A DNA stretch of 64,000 nt from Flavobacterium sp. AG291 (GTDB lineage: Bacteria; Bacteroidota; Bacteroidia; Flavobacteriales; Flavobacteriaceae): the NCBI RefSeq assembly GCF_003350375.1, contig NZ_QQAR01000009.1:1-64000 (forward strand). The letters run 5' to 3'. Position 1 is the first letter of the stretch. Every line of letters starts with the position of its first letter. The notes under the pieces were generated by a model. The model worked only from the letters and a program-made list of their open reading frames with translations, was not told the origin of the DNA and made no database searches. The translations under genes were made by a program, and so were the position numbers. Positions 47,851-57,379 of this stretch are shown in pieces.

Positions 47851-50631
47851 ATGGCTTTTGATAATATTTATAAAGATTATATCAAAGAAATTGAAGAAAG
47901 AAAAGCCTTGGGACTTCACCCAAAACCGATTGACGGAGCTGAATTATTAAGTGAGATTATCACTCAGATAAAAGATACTGATAATCCAAATAGAACAGAT
48001 TCTGTTAAGTTCTTTATTTATAATACTTTACCGGGAACAACTCCTGCTGCAGGTGTAAAAGCACAGTTTTTAAAAGAAATTATTCTTGGCGAAGCTGTAG
48101 TTGAAGAGATTTCGCCTGCATTTGCTTTTGAATTATTGTCGCACATGAAAGGTGGTAAATCAATCGAGGTATTGCTTGATTTGGCCCTTGGTGCTGATGC
48201 TGCTATCGCTAAAGATGCTGCTGATGTATTGAAAACTCAGGTTTTCCTTTACGAAGCGGATACAGATCGTTTAAAAGCTGCTTATGAAAGTGGAAATGCG
48301 ATTGCTAAAGAAATTTTAGAAAGTTACGCTCAGGCTGAGTTTTTTACAAAACTTCCTGAAGTTCCTGAAGAAATTAAAGTGGTTACTTATGTGGCTGCTG
48401 AAGGGGATATCTCTACCGATTTACTTTCGCCGGGTAATCAGGCGCACTCGCGTTCTGACCGTGAGCTTCACGGTTTATGTATGATGACGCCGCAGCAACA
48501 ACAGGAAATAAGAGATTTTCAAACGAAATTCCCTGATGCCAGCGTAATGCTTATTGCTGAAAAAGGTACAATGGGTGTGGGATCATCTCGTATGTCAGGT
48601 GTGAACAACGTTGCGCTTTGGACAGGAAGACAGGCAAGTCCGTACATTCCATTTGTGAATATCGCGCCTATCGTGGGTGGTACAAATGGTATTTCTCCGA
48701 TTTTCCTTACTACTGTTGACGTTACAGGTGGTATAGGAATCGATCTTAAAAACTGGGTTAAAAAGCAAAATGCAGATGGAAGCCTTGTTCGTAACGAAAA
48801 AGGTGAGCCTGTTTTAGAGGAAGTTTATTCTGTTGCTACAGGAACAGTTTTAACAATCAATACAAAGAAGAAAAAACTATATAACGGCGATCAGGAACTG
48901 ATTGATCTTTCTAAATCGTTCACGCCGCAAAAGTTAGAATTCATTAAAGCCGGTGGTTCTTATGCGGTAGTGTTTGGTAAAAAAATACAAACATTCGCTG
49001 CACAGACGCTTGGAATTGCTATTCCAACGGTATTTGCTCCGTCAAGAGAAGTTTCTGTTGAAGGACAAGGCCTGACAGCGGTAGAAAAAATATTCAACAA
49101 AAATGCTGTTGGTGTAACACCGGGCAAATTGCTATATGCAGGTTCTGACGTTCGTGTTAAAGTAAACATTGTTGGTTCTCAGGATACAACAGGTTTAATG
49201 ACCGCACAGGAACTTGAGTCTATGGCGGCAACTGTTATTTCGCCAAGCGTTGACGGTGCTTACCAGTCAGGATGTCACACGGCATCGGTTTGGGATAAAA
49301 AAGCTCAGGCTAACATCCCGAAACTAATGAAATTCATGAATGATTTCGGTGTTATTACGGCACGTGACCCTAAAGGTGTTTATCATTCAATGACCGACGT
49401 TATCCACAAAGTACTTAACGATATTACTGTTGACGAATGGGCAATCATCATTGGTGGTGACTCACACACAAGAATGTCGAAAGGTGTTGCTTTTGGTGCC
49501 GATTCAGGTACGGTAGCACTGGCACTGGCAACAGGAGAGGCTTCAATGCCAATTCCGGAGTCTGTAAAAGTTACTTTCAAAGGTGAGATGAAACCTCACA
49601 TGGATTTCCGTGATGTTGTACATGCTACTCAGGCGCAAATGCTACAGCAGTTTGACGGTGAAAACGTATTCCAGGGTAGAATCATAGAGGTTCACATTGG
49701 TACGCTTCTTGCGGATCAGGCATTTACATTTACTGACTGGACTGCGGAAATGAAAGCGAAAGCTTCAATTTGTATTTCACAGGATAATACTCTGATCGAA
49801 TCATTGGAAATTGCTAAGAGCAGAATCCAGATTATGATCGATAAAGGTATGGATAACCACAACCAGGTACTGCAAGGTCTTATCGACAGAGCAAACAAAA
49901 GGATCACAGAGATACAAACAGGCACGAAGCCGGCACTTACTCCGGACAACAATGCAAAATACTACGCTGAAGTTGTAATCGACCTTGACGTAATTGCTGA
50001 ACCAATGATTGCTGACCCGGATGTAAACAACGACGACGTTTCTAAACGTTATACTCACGATACTATCCGTGCTATTTCATACTACGGAGGCGATAAAAAA
50101 GTAGATCTTGGTTTTGTTGGATCGTGTATGGTTCACAAAGGGGATTTAAAAATCGTTTCTCAGATGCTTAGAAACCTTGAAGAGCAGCAGGGTGAAGTGA
50201 AGTTTAACGCTCCGCTTGTTGTTGCAGCTCCTACTTATAATATCATTGACGAACTTAAAGCTGAAGGTGACTGGGATTTACTGCAGAAATATTCAGGATT
50301 TGAGTTTAGTGACCTATTGCCTAAAAACGAAGCACGTACAACATACGAAAATATGATGTACCTTGAGCGTCCGGGTTGTAACCTTTGTATGGGTAACCAG
50401 GAAAAAGCGGCTAAAGGTGATACGGTAATGGCAACTTCTACACGTTTGTTCCAGGGACGCGTTGTGGAAGATACCGAGCGCAAAAAAGGAGAATCGTTAT
50501 TAGCTTCTACGCCGGTTGTTGTATTGTCAGCAATTTTAGGACGTATTCCGTCAATTGAGGAGTACAAAACAGCGGTAGAAGGTATCGACCTTACGAAATT
50601 CTCTCCGGCTCACAAGCAGTTGGTAGGATAA
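47851..50631 (+). CDS. acnB: Aconitate hydratase B (bifunctional aconitase / 2-methylisocitrate dehydratase type)
   Basis: A cytoplasmic TCA-cycle [4Fe-4S] enzyme that isomerises citrate to isocitrate. The AcnB order is visible: N-terminal HEAT-like domain (about 1-160; IYKDYIKEIEERKALGLHPKP), swivel domain, then the catalytic domains. GCHTASVWDKKAQANIPKLM and the CxxC pair in ERPGCNLCMGNQEKAA supply cluster ligands. Length of 926 residues is a little longer than E. coli AcnB. A second aconitase of the other family follows after 54 bp, so they are probably one operon. Confidence 0.96.
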   Translation: MAFDNIYKDYIKEIEERKALGLHPKPIDGAELLSEIITQIKDTDNPNRTDSVKFFIYNTLPGTTPAAGVKAQFLKEIILGEAVVEEISPAFAFELLSHMKGGKSIEVLLDLALGADAAIAKDAADVLKTQVFLYEADTDRLKAAYESGNAIAKEILESYAQAEFFTKLPEVPEEIKVVTYVAAEGDISTDLLSPGNQAHSRSDRELHGLCMMTPQQQQEIRDFQTKFPDASVMLIAEKGTMGVGSSRMSGVNNVALWTGRQASPYIPFVNIAPIVGGTNGISPIFLTTVDVTGGIGIDLKNWVKKQNADGSLVRNEKGEPVLEEVYSVATGTVLTINTKKKKLYNGDQELIDLSKSFTPQKLEFIKAGGSYAVVFGKKIQTFAAQTLGIAIPTVFAPSREVSVEGQGLTAVEKIFNKNAVGVTPGKLLYAGSDVRVKVNIVGSQDTTGLMTAQELESMAATVISPSVDGAYQSGCHTASVWDKKAQANIPKLMKFMNDFGVITARDPKGVYHSMTDVIHKVLNDITVDEWAIIIGGDSHTRMSKGVAFGADSGTVALALATGEASMPIPESVKVTFKGEMKPHMDFRDVVHATQAQMLQQFDGENVFQGRIIEVHIGTLLADQAFTFTDWTAEMKAKASICISQDNTLIESLEIAKSRIQIMIDKGMDNHNQVLQGLIDRANKRITEIQTGTKPALTPDNNAKYYAEVVIDLDVIAEPMIADPDVNNDDVSKRYTHDTIRAISYYGGDKKVDLGFVGSCMVHKGDLKIVSQMLRNLEEQQGEVKFNAPLVVAAPTYNIIDELKAEGDWDLLQKYSGFEFSDLLPKNEARTTYENMMYLERPGCNLCMGNQEKAAKGDTVMATSTRLFQGRVVEDTERKKGESLLASTPVVVLSAILGRIPSIEEYKTAVEGIDLTKFSPAHKQLVG

Positions 50632-50685
50632 TTCAGTCGCTCAGGTTTTCAGGAAAATAAACGTATAATATTAAAATATAGAGAT

Positions 50686-52953
50686 ATGGCTTTTGATATT
50701 GAAATGATCAAAAAGGTATACGGGACTATGGCAGAGCGTGTAGATAAAGCACGTGAGCTGGTAGGACGTCCTCTTACACTTTCTGAAAAGATTTTATATT
50801 CACACCTTTGGGAAGGAAATCCTTCTCAAAAGTTTACAAGGGGTAAAGACTATGTGGATTTTGCTCCGGATAGAGTTGCGTGTCAGGATGCTACGGCACA
50901 GATGGCGCTTCTTCAGTTCATGCACGCCGGAAAACCTAAGGTAGCAGTGCCTACAACGGTACACTGTGATCACCTTATCCAGGCTAAAGTTGACGCTAAG
51001 ACCGACTTAGCCCGTGCTAAAGAACAAAGCAATGAAGTTTTTGACTTCCTTTCTTCTATATCTAACAAATATGGTATTGGTTTCTGGAAGCCGGGAGCCG
51101 GTATTATCCACCAGGTAGTTCTTGAGAACTACGCTTTTCCGGGTGGTATGATGATTGGTACTGACTCTCACACGGTAAATGCGGGCGGACTTGGTATGCT
51201 TGCTATCGGTGTTGGTGGTGCTGACGCGGTTGACGTAATGAGCGGAATGGCATGGGAACTTAAATTCCCTAAACTGATAGGTGTGAAACTTACAGGTAAA
51301 CTATCAGGCTGGACAGCTCCAAAAGACGTTATCCTTAAAGTGGCGGGTATCCTTACTGTAAAAGGTGGTACCGGTGCTGTTGTAGAATACTTTGGTGAAG
51401 GTGCAACGTCTATGTCGTGTACCGGTAAAGGTACTATCTGTAACATGGGTGCAGAGATCGGCGCTACAACTTCTACATTTGGGTATGACGAGTCTATGGA
51501 TCGTTACCTGCGTGCAACCAACCGTGCTGATGTAGCTGATGCTGCTAACGAAATTGCTTCTTACCTTACCGGTGATGCAGAGGTTTACGCTAACCCTGAG
51601 CAATATTTTGACCAGGTTATCGAGATCAACCTTTCTGAGCTTGAGCCACACCTTAACGGACCTTTCACTCCGGATTTAGCTACGCCTATCTCTAAAATGA
51701 AAGAAGAAGCTGCTAAGAACAACTGGCCGCTACAGGTTCAGGTAGGTCTTATCGGTTCGTGTACGAACTCTTCATACGAAGATATTTCGCGTTCAGCTTC
51801 ACTTGCTAAGCAGGTAGCTGAGAAAAACCTTAAAACAAAAGCACAATTCACGATTACTCCGGGGTCTGAAGTAGTGCGTTATACTATAGAGCGTGACGGT
51901 TTTATCGATCTATTCCATAAAATTGGCGGTACGGTATTCGCTAATGCCTGCGGACCATGTATTGGTATGTGGGATCGTGAAGGAGCGGAGAAAGAGGAGC
52001 GTAACACTATCGTTCACTCGTTTAACCGTAACTTCTCTAAGCGTGCCGACGGTAACCCTAACACGCTTGCCTTTGTAGGTTCGCCGGAGCTTGTAACAGC
52101 TATTGCTATTGCAGGTGACCTTGGCTTTAACCCACTTACGGACAAGCTTATCAACGAGAATGGCGAAGAAGTAATGCTGGATGAGCCTACAGGCCACGAG
52201 CTGCCTCCAAAAGGATTTGATGCAGAAGACCCTGGTTACCAGGCGCCGGCTGCTGACGGTTCTAACGTACAGGTTGCTGTTAGCCCTACATCAGAGCGTT
52301 TACAGCTTCTTGCTCCGTTCCCGGCATGGGATGGTGAGAACATCATGGGTGCTAAACTGCTTATTAAAGCGTTTGGAAAATGTACGACTGACCACATTTC
52401 TATGGCAGGTCCGTGGTTACGTTTCCGTGGTCACCTTGATAACATCTCTAACAACATGCTTATCGGTGCGGTGAATGCGTACAACCAAAAAACAAACTCG
52501 GTGAAAAACCAGCTTACAGGTGCGTATGATGCAGTTCCTGCGGTACAACGCGCTTACAAAGCGGCTAATATACCTTCTATCGTTGTGGGTGACCATAACT
52601 ACGGCGAAGGTTCGTCACGTGAGCACGCGGCAATGGAGCCACGTTTCTTAGGTGTTAAGGCGGTACTTGTAAAATCGTTTGCACGTATCCACGAAACCAA
52701 CCTTAAGAAACAGGGTATGCTGGCACTTACGTTTGCTAACGAGGCTGACTACGACAAGATTCAGGAGGATGACACCATCAACTTCCCTGACCTTAAAGAG
52801 TTCGCACCGGGCAAACCGCTTACGCTTGAGTTTATCCACGCTGATGGCACAAAAGACATCATCATGGCAAACCACTCATACAACGAAGGCCAGATTGGCT
52901 GGTTCGTTGCAGGATCTGCGCTAAACCTTATCGCCGCAGACGCAAAAGGGTAA
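50686..52953 (+). CDS. Aconitate hydratase, mitochondrial-type (755 aa)
   Basis: A [4Fe-4S] aconitase of the eukaryote-mitochondrial-like family, not AcnB. Typical features are [44 protein letters not shown] (cluster Cys) and [11 protein letters not shown] (two cluster Cys); the swivel domain contains [15 protein letters not shown]. Complete, 755 residues. It is the second of two tandem aconitase genes and is followed by a strong terminator. Confidence 0.96.
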   Translation: MAFDIEMIKKVYGTMAERVDKARELVGRPLTLSEKILYSHLWEGNPSQKFTRGKDYVDFAPDRVACQDATAQMALLQFMHAGKPKVAVPTTVHCDHLIQAKVDAKTDLARAKEQSNEVFDFLSSISNKYGIGFWKPGAGIIHQVVLENYAFPGGMMIGTDSHTVNAGGLGMLAIGVGGADAVDVMSGMAWELKFPKLIGVKLTGKLSGWTAPKDVILKVAGILTVKGGTGAVVEYFGEGATSMSCTGKGTICNMGAEIGATTSTFGYDESMDRYLRATNRADVADAANEIASYLTGDAEVYANPEQYFDQVIEINLSELEPHLNGPFTPDLATPISKMKEEAAKNNWPLQVQVGLIGSCTNSSYEDISRSASLAKQVAEKNLKTKAQFTITPGSEVVRYTIERDGFIDLFHKIGGTVFANACGPCIGMWDREGAEKEERNTIVHSFNRNFSKRADGNPNTLAFVGSPELVTAIAIAGDLGFNPLTDKLINENGEEVMLDEPTGHELPPKGFDAEDPGYQAPAADGSNVQVAVSPTSERLQLLAPFPAWDGENIMGAKLLIKAFGKCTTDHISMAGPWLRFRGHLDNISNNMLIGAVNAYNQKTNSVKNQLTGAYDAVPAVQRAYKAANIPSIVVGDHNYGEGSSREHAAMEPRFLGVKAVLVKSFARIHETNLKKQGMLALTFANEADYDKIQEDDTINFPDLKEFAPGKPLTLEFIHADGTKDIIMANHSYNEGQIGWFVAGSALNLIAADAKG

Positions 52954-52977
52954 GACTTTATAAAGTTTTATATATAG

Positions 52978-53010
52978 AAAACTCCTCTGCCGCGGCGGGG
53001 GAGTTTTTTT
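52978..53010 (+). terminator. Intrinsic terminator of the aconitase genes
   Basis: A long GC-rich stem (52978-52990 with 52995-53007, some G-T pairs) with a run of T. Confidence 0.85.
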
Positions 53011-53020
53011 GTTTTTATAC

Positions 53021-53065
53021 CGTTCTGTCATTGCGAGCGTAACGCAGTGAAGCGCGGCAAACTTT
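53021..53065 (-). repeat. Repetitive intergenic element, left of the defence-like cassette
   Basis: On the minus strand it reads as a GCCGCGCTTC.../CTCGCAATGACAGAACG element. The same element lies in the opposite orientation at 57251-57298 on the other side of the three-gene cassette; the last 14 bases (GCAATGACAGAACG) are identical. It looks like the short dispersed repeats common in Flavobacterium intergenic DNA. Confidence 0.7.
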
Positions 53066-53075
53066 GAAGCAATAA

Positions 53076-53882
53076 TCAAGGCTCAGGGTCGATTGTAAAA
53101 TTGATTGATTGCGAATAAGCATTCAAATCAATAGCTGCAACTGTCCCTATACTTTGTTGTAAATATCTCATTAATTGTAGAAATAGTGTGACTAATGATT
53201 TGTCACTCTTGCTAAATGTTGTTGATTCATAATCTCTTTTTTCATAGTATTCAATAATTCTGTCATTAAAATCGTTGATATTTAAATCTTCATCATTTTT
53301 ATAATCGATGTAAAAACATCCTGTTTCTATTGAACATCCTAAATCAATTGTTTGTAAACCTGTTAATGCCTTTAAGTGTTTTTCAATAGTATCATTTTTT
53401 ATAGCGCTAACACTGCATAATATACCTCCAAGTATCTTTGTAAGACTTCTTGGTTCATATTTTTTACCTCTATCAATTATATTTGTTGAGGTTCTATGAA
53501 GTTTTCTCACACTTTCTATTTTCTCGCCAGCGTACTCTATATATGCTTTTGTTAGCTCGGGCTTAACTTCAAACACTGCATAAACTCCTTCTGCTGGTAT
53601 ATAATGTATGCCGTTTTGGGTAAATACAAACGGAGTATAGTGTTGATCATAAATAACTAAATCTATTTGGTGACTTAAATTACCCTTGCTGTCAATAACT
53701 ATTGCTTTATCAATACAATATCTATTAGGAAGATATTTTCTTAACCATTCAATCCATGTGTTCTCTAAAGAATCACCTTTAGAGCCTGGGTGCTCTATAA
53801 AATCACGATTTGTATTTAATTGAGCAATCATTTGCTTTTGCAAACCATTGAACAAATCTGCTATATTAATTTTGTTGCTCAT
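53076..53882 (-). CDS. DUF6602-like protein, putative PD-(D/E)XK nuclease effector
   Basis: A 268-residue cytoplasmic protein. The nuclease-like core is an N-terminal helix with Glu40 (GDSLENTWIEWL), a strand ending QIDLVIYD (Asp74) and YAVFEVK (Glu105-x-Lys107), the pattern of a PD-(D/E)XK active site. The arrangement resembles the DUF6602 family as I recall it. The C-terminal half (about 130-268) is not recognised and no SAVED nucleotide-sensing domain is evident. It is the last gene of the three-gene cassette; its ATG overlaps the end of the E2-E1-JAB gene by 17 bp. By position it is the effector candidate, perhaps degrading DNA. Nuclease activity is inferred. Confidence 0.65.
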   Translation of the reverse strand: MSNKINIADLFNGLQKQMIAQLNTNRDFIEHPGSKGDSLENTWIEWLRKYLPNRYCIDKAIVIDSKGNLSHQIDLVIYDQHYTPFVFTQNGIHYIPAEGVYAVFEVKPELTKAYIEYAGEKIESVRKLHRTSTNIIDRGKKYEPRSLTKILGGILCSVSAIKNDTIEKHLKALTGLQTIDLGCSIETGCFYIDYKNDEDLNINDFNDRIIEYYEKRDYESTTFSKSDKSLVTLFLQLMRYLQQSIGTVAAIDLNAYSQSINFTIDPEP

Positions 53883-56001
53883 ATTTTAATAATTGTTTTT
53901 CAAAATATTTATAAAAATTAGCTTCAAATTTTTTTTTTGATATTGAAGCAATCATAAGTAAGGGCGATGTAATATTAATAGATTCTGTTTCTGAAATTTC
54001 TTTCATGGCAGAAATATCTGTCTGACTGGGTAAAGGAGCTCCGTCGGGATGAGAGTGCCATTCGCCAATGTATACAACCTTTCCTTTTGTTGTATCGAAT
54101 ATACTTTTTAGTCTTTGATTTAAAGTTCCTGGATGGCGAACAAAAATTGTACGACCATTTTTGTAATCATCGGGGATTAAAATCTTCTCAATTAAAATAG
54201 AGTTATGAAATAATTTTCCAACAAATACTCCACCAAATTCTTTTGGATAATGGTGATTAAGGTGATTTTTGATATCATCTAAAATATCTTTTGAAATGTA
54301 AATATTACTATCTGATAATTTTTGTTTAAAAGATATATAGTTGTTTATCTTATGTTCACCAGATTCTTCCGAGTAGCTAATAACAAAATCTCTAAAGTCA
54401 TCGTATATTTCGAGTTTTCTATTTATATATTTCAGGGCTATATTTATTAAACAATTTATATCGTTAAAACTTGCTTTAAAAGTTGGATATCCGCATCCTG
54501 CTCCTTCATATAATAGAGGCAAATCATTTTGGAAAAAACCATAGAGATGATTCGATTTTTCAGTTAAATTCGTCCCCGTAACACAAATTAATTCATTAGC
54601 ATGATTTGTAATTCCTAAACTAATATATCTTCCTTTAAAATTTATATTATCTAATATATAAGTGACTTCAGGATCTGTTGAACAATCAAAGATAATATCG
54701 GCATTTTCATTCAAGTCCTTCTCAAGAAGATCTAAATTAGTGGAATTCAATTTTTTGTCTAAGCTATATAGGTTTACAAACGGAGATATTTCAAGTAATC
54801 TATTTTTTAGCGATTCAGGCTTACTCTTTCCAATATCCCTTAACACATAATTAGCTCTGCAAATGTTTCCTGATCCTACAGAATCAAAGTCTTCTAAGAA
54901 TATAGTTCTAATTCCTCCTCTAACAAGCAGCTCTGCTAAATTACTTCCTAAAGCTCCGCAGCCAATTAATAATATTCTTGCTTTTGTAATATTATCACAA
55001 AACTTACCTCTTCCAAAAAATCTAGTATAATCTATATTATTAGTTCTCCCCCATATAATTTTATCATTCTTTAATATTGTCCGATATTTTATTCCTGAAA
55101 CTCTTTCGGTATAAGAAACCCTTTCTGTTGTTGTCGGAAAAGCTGATTTAGGAATTTTTATTAAATCCCAATGAACTTCATATGATTCCGCATTTGGAAT
55201 TTTATAGCCGATCATTAAAAATAGTTCATTCTCGAAAAAATAATTTTTATTAAAGTTTTTTATTCCTTTATGTAAATAGTCAATAAAATCATCAGTAAAA
55301 TAATCGTACAACTCGTCCCATGTTTCAATACCGCGTCTCCTATTATCGTCATATTTCTTTATAGGTTCTTCATTTATAAAATACCATAAACCAGTTTTTG
55401 TCCCTTTTGTGTATAAGTTAATTTTAAAACTATTTGACCAGTCGTCATCACTATCATCGAATCCTAACCGATAAGCTGAATATATATTAGGAGAGTCTTT
55501 AGTTTCCTTTTCAATTGAATTGATAGCGTATTTAAACAATCCAAATTCATCTTTTTTAAACTTCTTTGGGTTATTTGTGAAATTTAGAATTGTATCGTTG
55601 CCTCCCGTATAATGTATTAAGTAAGAATATTGTTCATCTATCTTTTGCAAGATATAATAATCTTTAATCCATAACTTTAATCCAACTATTTCTGCTCGTA
55701 GTTTTCTTTCAAAGTTTTCGTCCTTTTGAGGGTGGAAACAAACTGTACCGTTTATGTTTATATGATTGTAACCAATTAAACAAGGATTATAAAAATAAAT
55801 CGAAATATTATCGGAATTAGGACGCGTAAATGGGTAAGTGGTTGGTATAAGTACAAATATATCTAAATCAGCATTGAGATAATTAACTTTTATCTGACCT
55901 ACAAAATTATCTTTTTGAATTATAAAAGATTTTTTTATTTCAATGTGAGGGTCGCTGTTGATGATACTTGATATTAGCTCAAGTGCTTCTTGCTTATCCA
56001 A
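53866..56001 (-). CDS. E2-E1-JAB single-chain ubiquitin-like conjugation protein (Cap2-Cap3-like fusion)
   Basis: 711 residues carry three enzymes. (1) An E2-like UBC fold (about 1-125) has GYNHININGTVCFHP with candidate catalytic Cys88. (2) After a linker (130-330) comes a ThiF/E1 adenylation domain (about 335-535): the nucleotide loop GCGALG (347-352), acidic Asp371, SGNICRANY, and candidate E1 Cys503 in GAGCGYPTF. (3) A C-terminal JAB/JAMM metallopeptidase (about 570-700) has Glu588, HSHP (His649, His651) and Asp662. In type II CBASS, Cap2 (E1-E2) conjugates the C-terminus of the CD-NTase and Cap3 (JAB) removes it; here both are fused. The start is a TTG at 56001-55999 overlapping the stop of the nucleotidyltransferase gene by 8 bp; no upstream ATG exists in frame. 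Confidence 0.87.
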   Translation of the reverse strand: MDKQEALELISSIINSDPHIEIKKSFIIQKDNFVGQIKVNYLNADLDIFVLIPTTYPFTRPNSDNISIYFYNPCLIGYNHININGTVCFHPQKDENFERKLRAEIVGLKLWIKDYYILQKIDEQYSYLIHYTGGNDTILNFTNNPKKFKKDEFGLFKYAINSIEKETKDSPNIYSAYRLGFDDSDDDWSNSFKINLYTKGTKTGLWYFINEEPIKKYDDNRRRGIETWDELYDYFTDDFIDYLHKGIKNFNKNYFFENELFLMIGYKIPNAESYEVHWDLIKIPKSAFPTTTERVSYTERVSGIKYRTILKNDKIIWGRTNNIDYTRFFGRGKFCDNITKARILLIGCGALGSNLAELLVRGGIRTIFLEDFDSVGSGNICRANYVLRDIGKSKPESLKNRLLEISPFVNLYSLDKKLNSTNLDLLEKDLNENADIIFDCSTDPEVTYILDNINFKGRYISLGITNHANELICVTGTNLTEKSNHLYGFFQNDLPLLYEGAGCGYPTFKASFNDINCLINIALKYINRKLEIYDDFRDFVISYSEESGEHKINNYISFKQKLSDSNIYISKDILDDIKNHLNHHYPKEFGGVFVGKLFHNSILIEKILIPDDYKNGRTIFVRHPGTLNQRLKSIFDTTKGKVVYIGEWHSHPDGAPLPSQTDISAMKEISETESINITSPLLMIASISKKKFEANFYKYFEKQLLKYEQQN

Positions 56002-56986
56002 ACTTACTTGTATTTAATACTGATGCTGCTGAATTTTTATTTTCATCATCCTCATCCTCGTTATCAAATTCTTCATTAATGGGGAAATATAGTTTTATAT
56101 TGTCTGAATCTGCATCTACTTCATTAATAGTTTTTTTCATATCAGATTTAGTAGTTTTTTTTGCGTTGTCACTCATTGAATTGGCAACATTATTGTTTGA
56201 ATTTGCAGGATCCCAGAGTGGTTTGTCTTCTATATTGTCAATAATATGATTCATTACCATTTTTGTTTTTTCCCACAAACCTGTTGGTATTGAATCTTCA
56301 TTTTTATCGAATGCCTCTTTCACATATAGCTCCATCATGAAAGACTTGATTAATCTTCCGCCTTCACGTTTCTTTCTTTCAATTTTCCATACTTTAAGTA
56401 ATTTTGCTACTTTTCTTTCGTGAGGTCTATTAGCTAATAAATCTACATGCTTTTTAATATTTGTCTTGATACTGGTTTTCTTTAATTCTCTTTCGCGTTT
56501 ACTTCTATTATGAATATAGAGGCTTAGGTCAGTGTTGCTGTCATTGTAGTCACCATTACTAGGCCTTTCTCTGCCGGGGACAACATCCATATTGAATGTG
56601 TTTCCATCTATGTTAAATTCCAAACCAATGGATACCCTTTGTTTTCTTACTCCATTTTCAACAAGATCGTCGTCTTCGTATTCATTTTTAAAATAGTCGA
56701 AAACTGCATTATACATATCTTTAAGTTTTTCATAACCTTTCTCATTTGTTGCAGTTTTTTTTCTGAATGGAATACAAGAGTCTATGTCAAATTTGGTGTT
56801 TACAGCTGTATTTTTTGCATAAGACCCTGAATCAATACTCTTAGAAGCTTTCTCTTCTTTAAATTTCTCATCAAGACACTTTTTAACATAATTTTTTTTT
56901 GCAATGAACTTATCTATGTAAGATAAATTATCAATACTATGAGTTTCAAGAACTTTTTCTAAATGTTTTTGTTTATCAGTCGCCAT
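55994..56986 (-). CDS. CD-NTase-like nucleotidyltransferase (SMODS/OAS type), C-terminal Gly
   Basis: 330 residues. The nucleotidyltransferase signature GSYAKNTAV (54-62) is followed by Asp67 and Asp69 (FDIDSC), and the third acidic residue is Asp134 (FNMDVVPG), so the metal-binding triad is complete. Downstream, LWDPANSNNNVA (257-268) matches the OAS/CD-NTase C-domain style. The tail (about 270-330) is low complexity and acidic (EEFDNEDEDDEN) and ends SKFG with Gly as the last residue, like CD-NTases that are ubiquitin-like substrates of Cap2. It should make a cyclic or linear oligonucleotide signal when activated; the product is unknown. First gene of the operon. Confidence 0.85.
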   Translation of the reverse strand: MATDKQKHLEKVLETHSIDNLSYIDKFIAKKNYVKKCLDEKFKEEKASKSIDSGSYAKNTAVNTKFDIDSCIPFRKKTATNEKGYEKLKDMYNAVFDYFKNEYEDDDLVENGVRKQRVSIGLEFNIDGNTFNMDVVPGRERPSNGDYNDSNTDLSLYIHNRSKRERELKKTSIKTNIKKHVDLLANRPHERKVAKLLKVWKIERKKREGGRLIKSFMMELYVKEAFDKNEDSIPTGLWEKTKMVMNHIIDNIEDKPLWDPANSNNNVANSMSDNAKKTTKSDMKKTINEVDADSDNIKLYFPINEEFDNEDEDDENKNSAASVLNTSKFG

Positions 56987-57250
56987 ATTCTTACTATTTT
57001 AAGACAACAAGATAAGATATTTTAGAGTTGAAAAATTAAAATAATAGTATCATAACCTATTAATTATCAACATATTTATCAACAGATGTGTTTAGATGAA
57101 TAACTGCCGTTACCGGGTTGCGCTTGCCATTCGCTTCCAGAGAAAGTATGCAGTAGTAGTGGTCAGTTTTCAGTAGCTTCACTCTTGCTTTAAAGGCTGA
57201 GTGAGCGATTTGTGGTTATCCGCTTAAATCTGCGTAATCCACGTTCCAAA

Positions 57251-57379
57251 GGTTTAGATTGCCGCATTACGCTACGCTCCATTCGCAATGACAGAACGTT
57301 TGCAATGACAGAACGTTTGCAATGACAGAACGGGAGATTGCTGCGCTCCGTTACACTCCGCTCGCAATGACGAAATTGA
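57251..57379. repeat. Composite repetitive element with 17-bp tandem unit
   Basis: The first part (57251-57298) is the inverted counterpart of 53021-53065. A 17-bp unit (GCAATGACAGAACGTTT) is repeated almost three times at 57285-57334. A further related copy (CTCGCAATGACG) ends near 57372. Confidence 0.75.
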
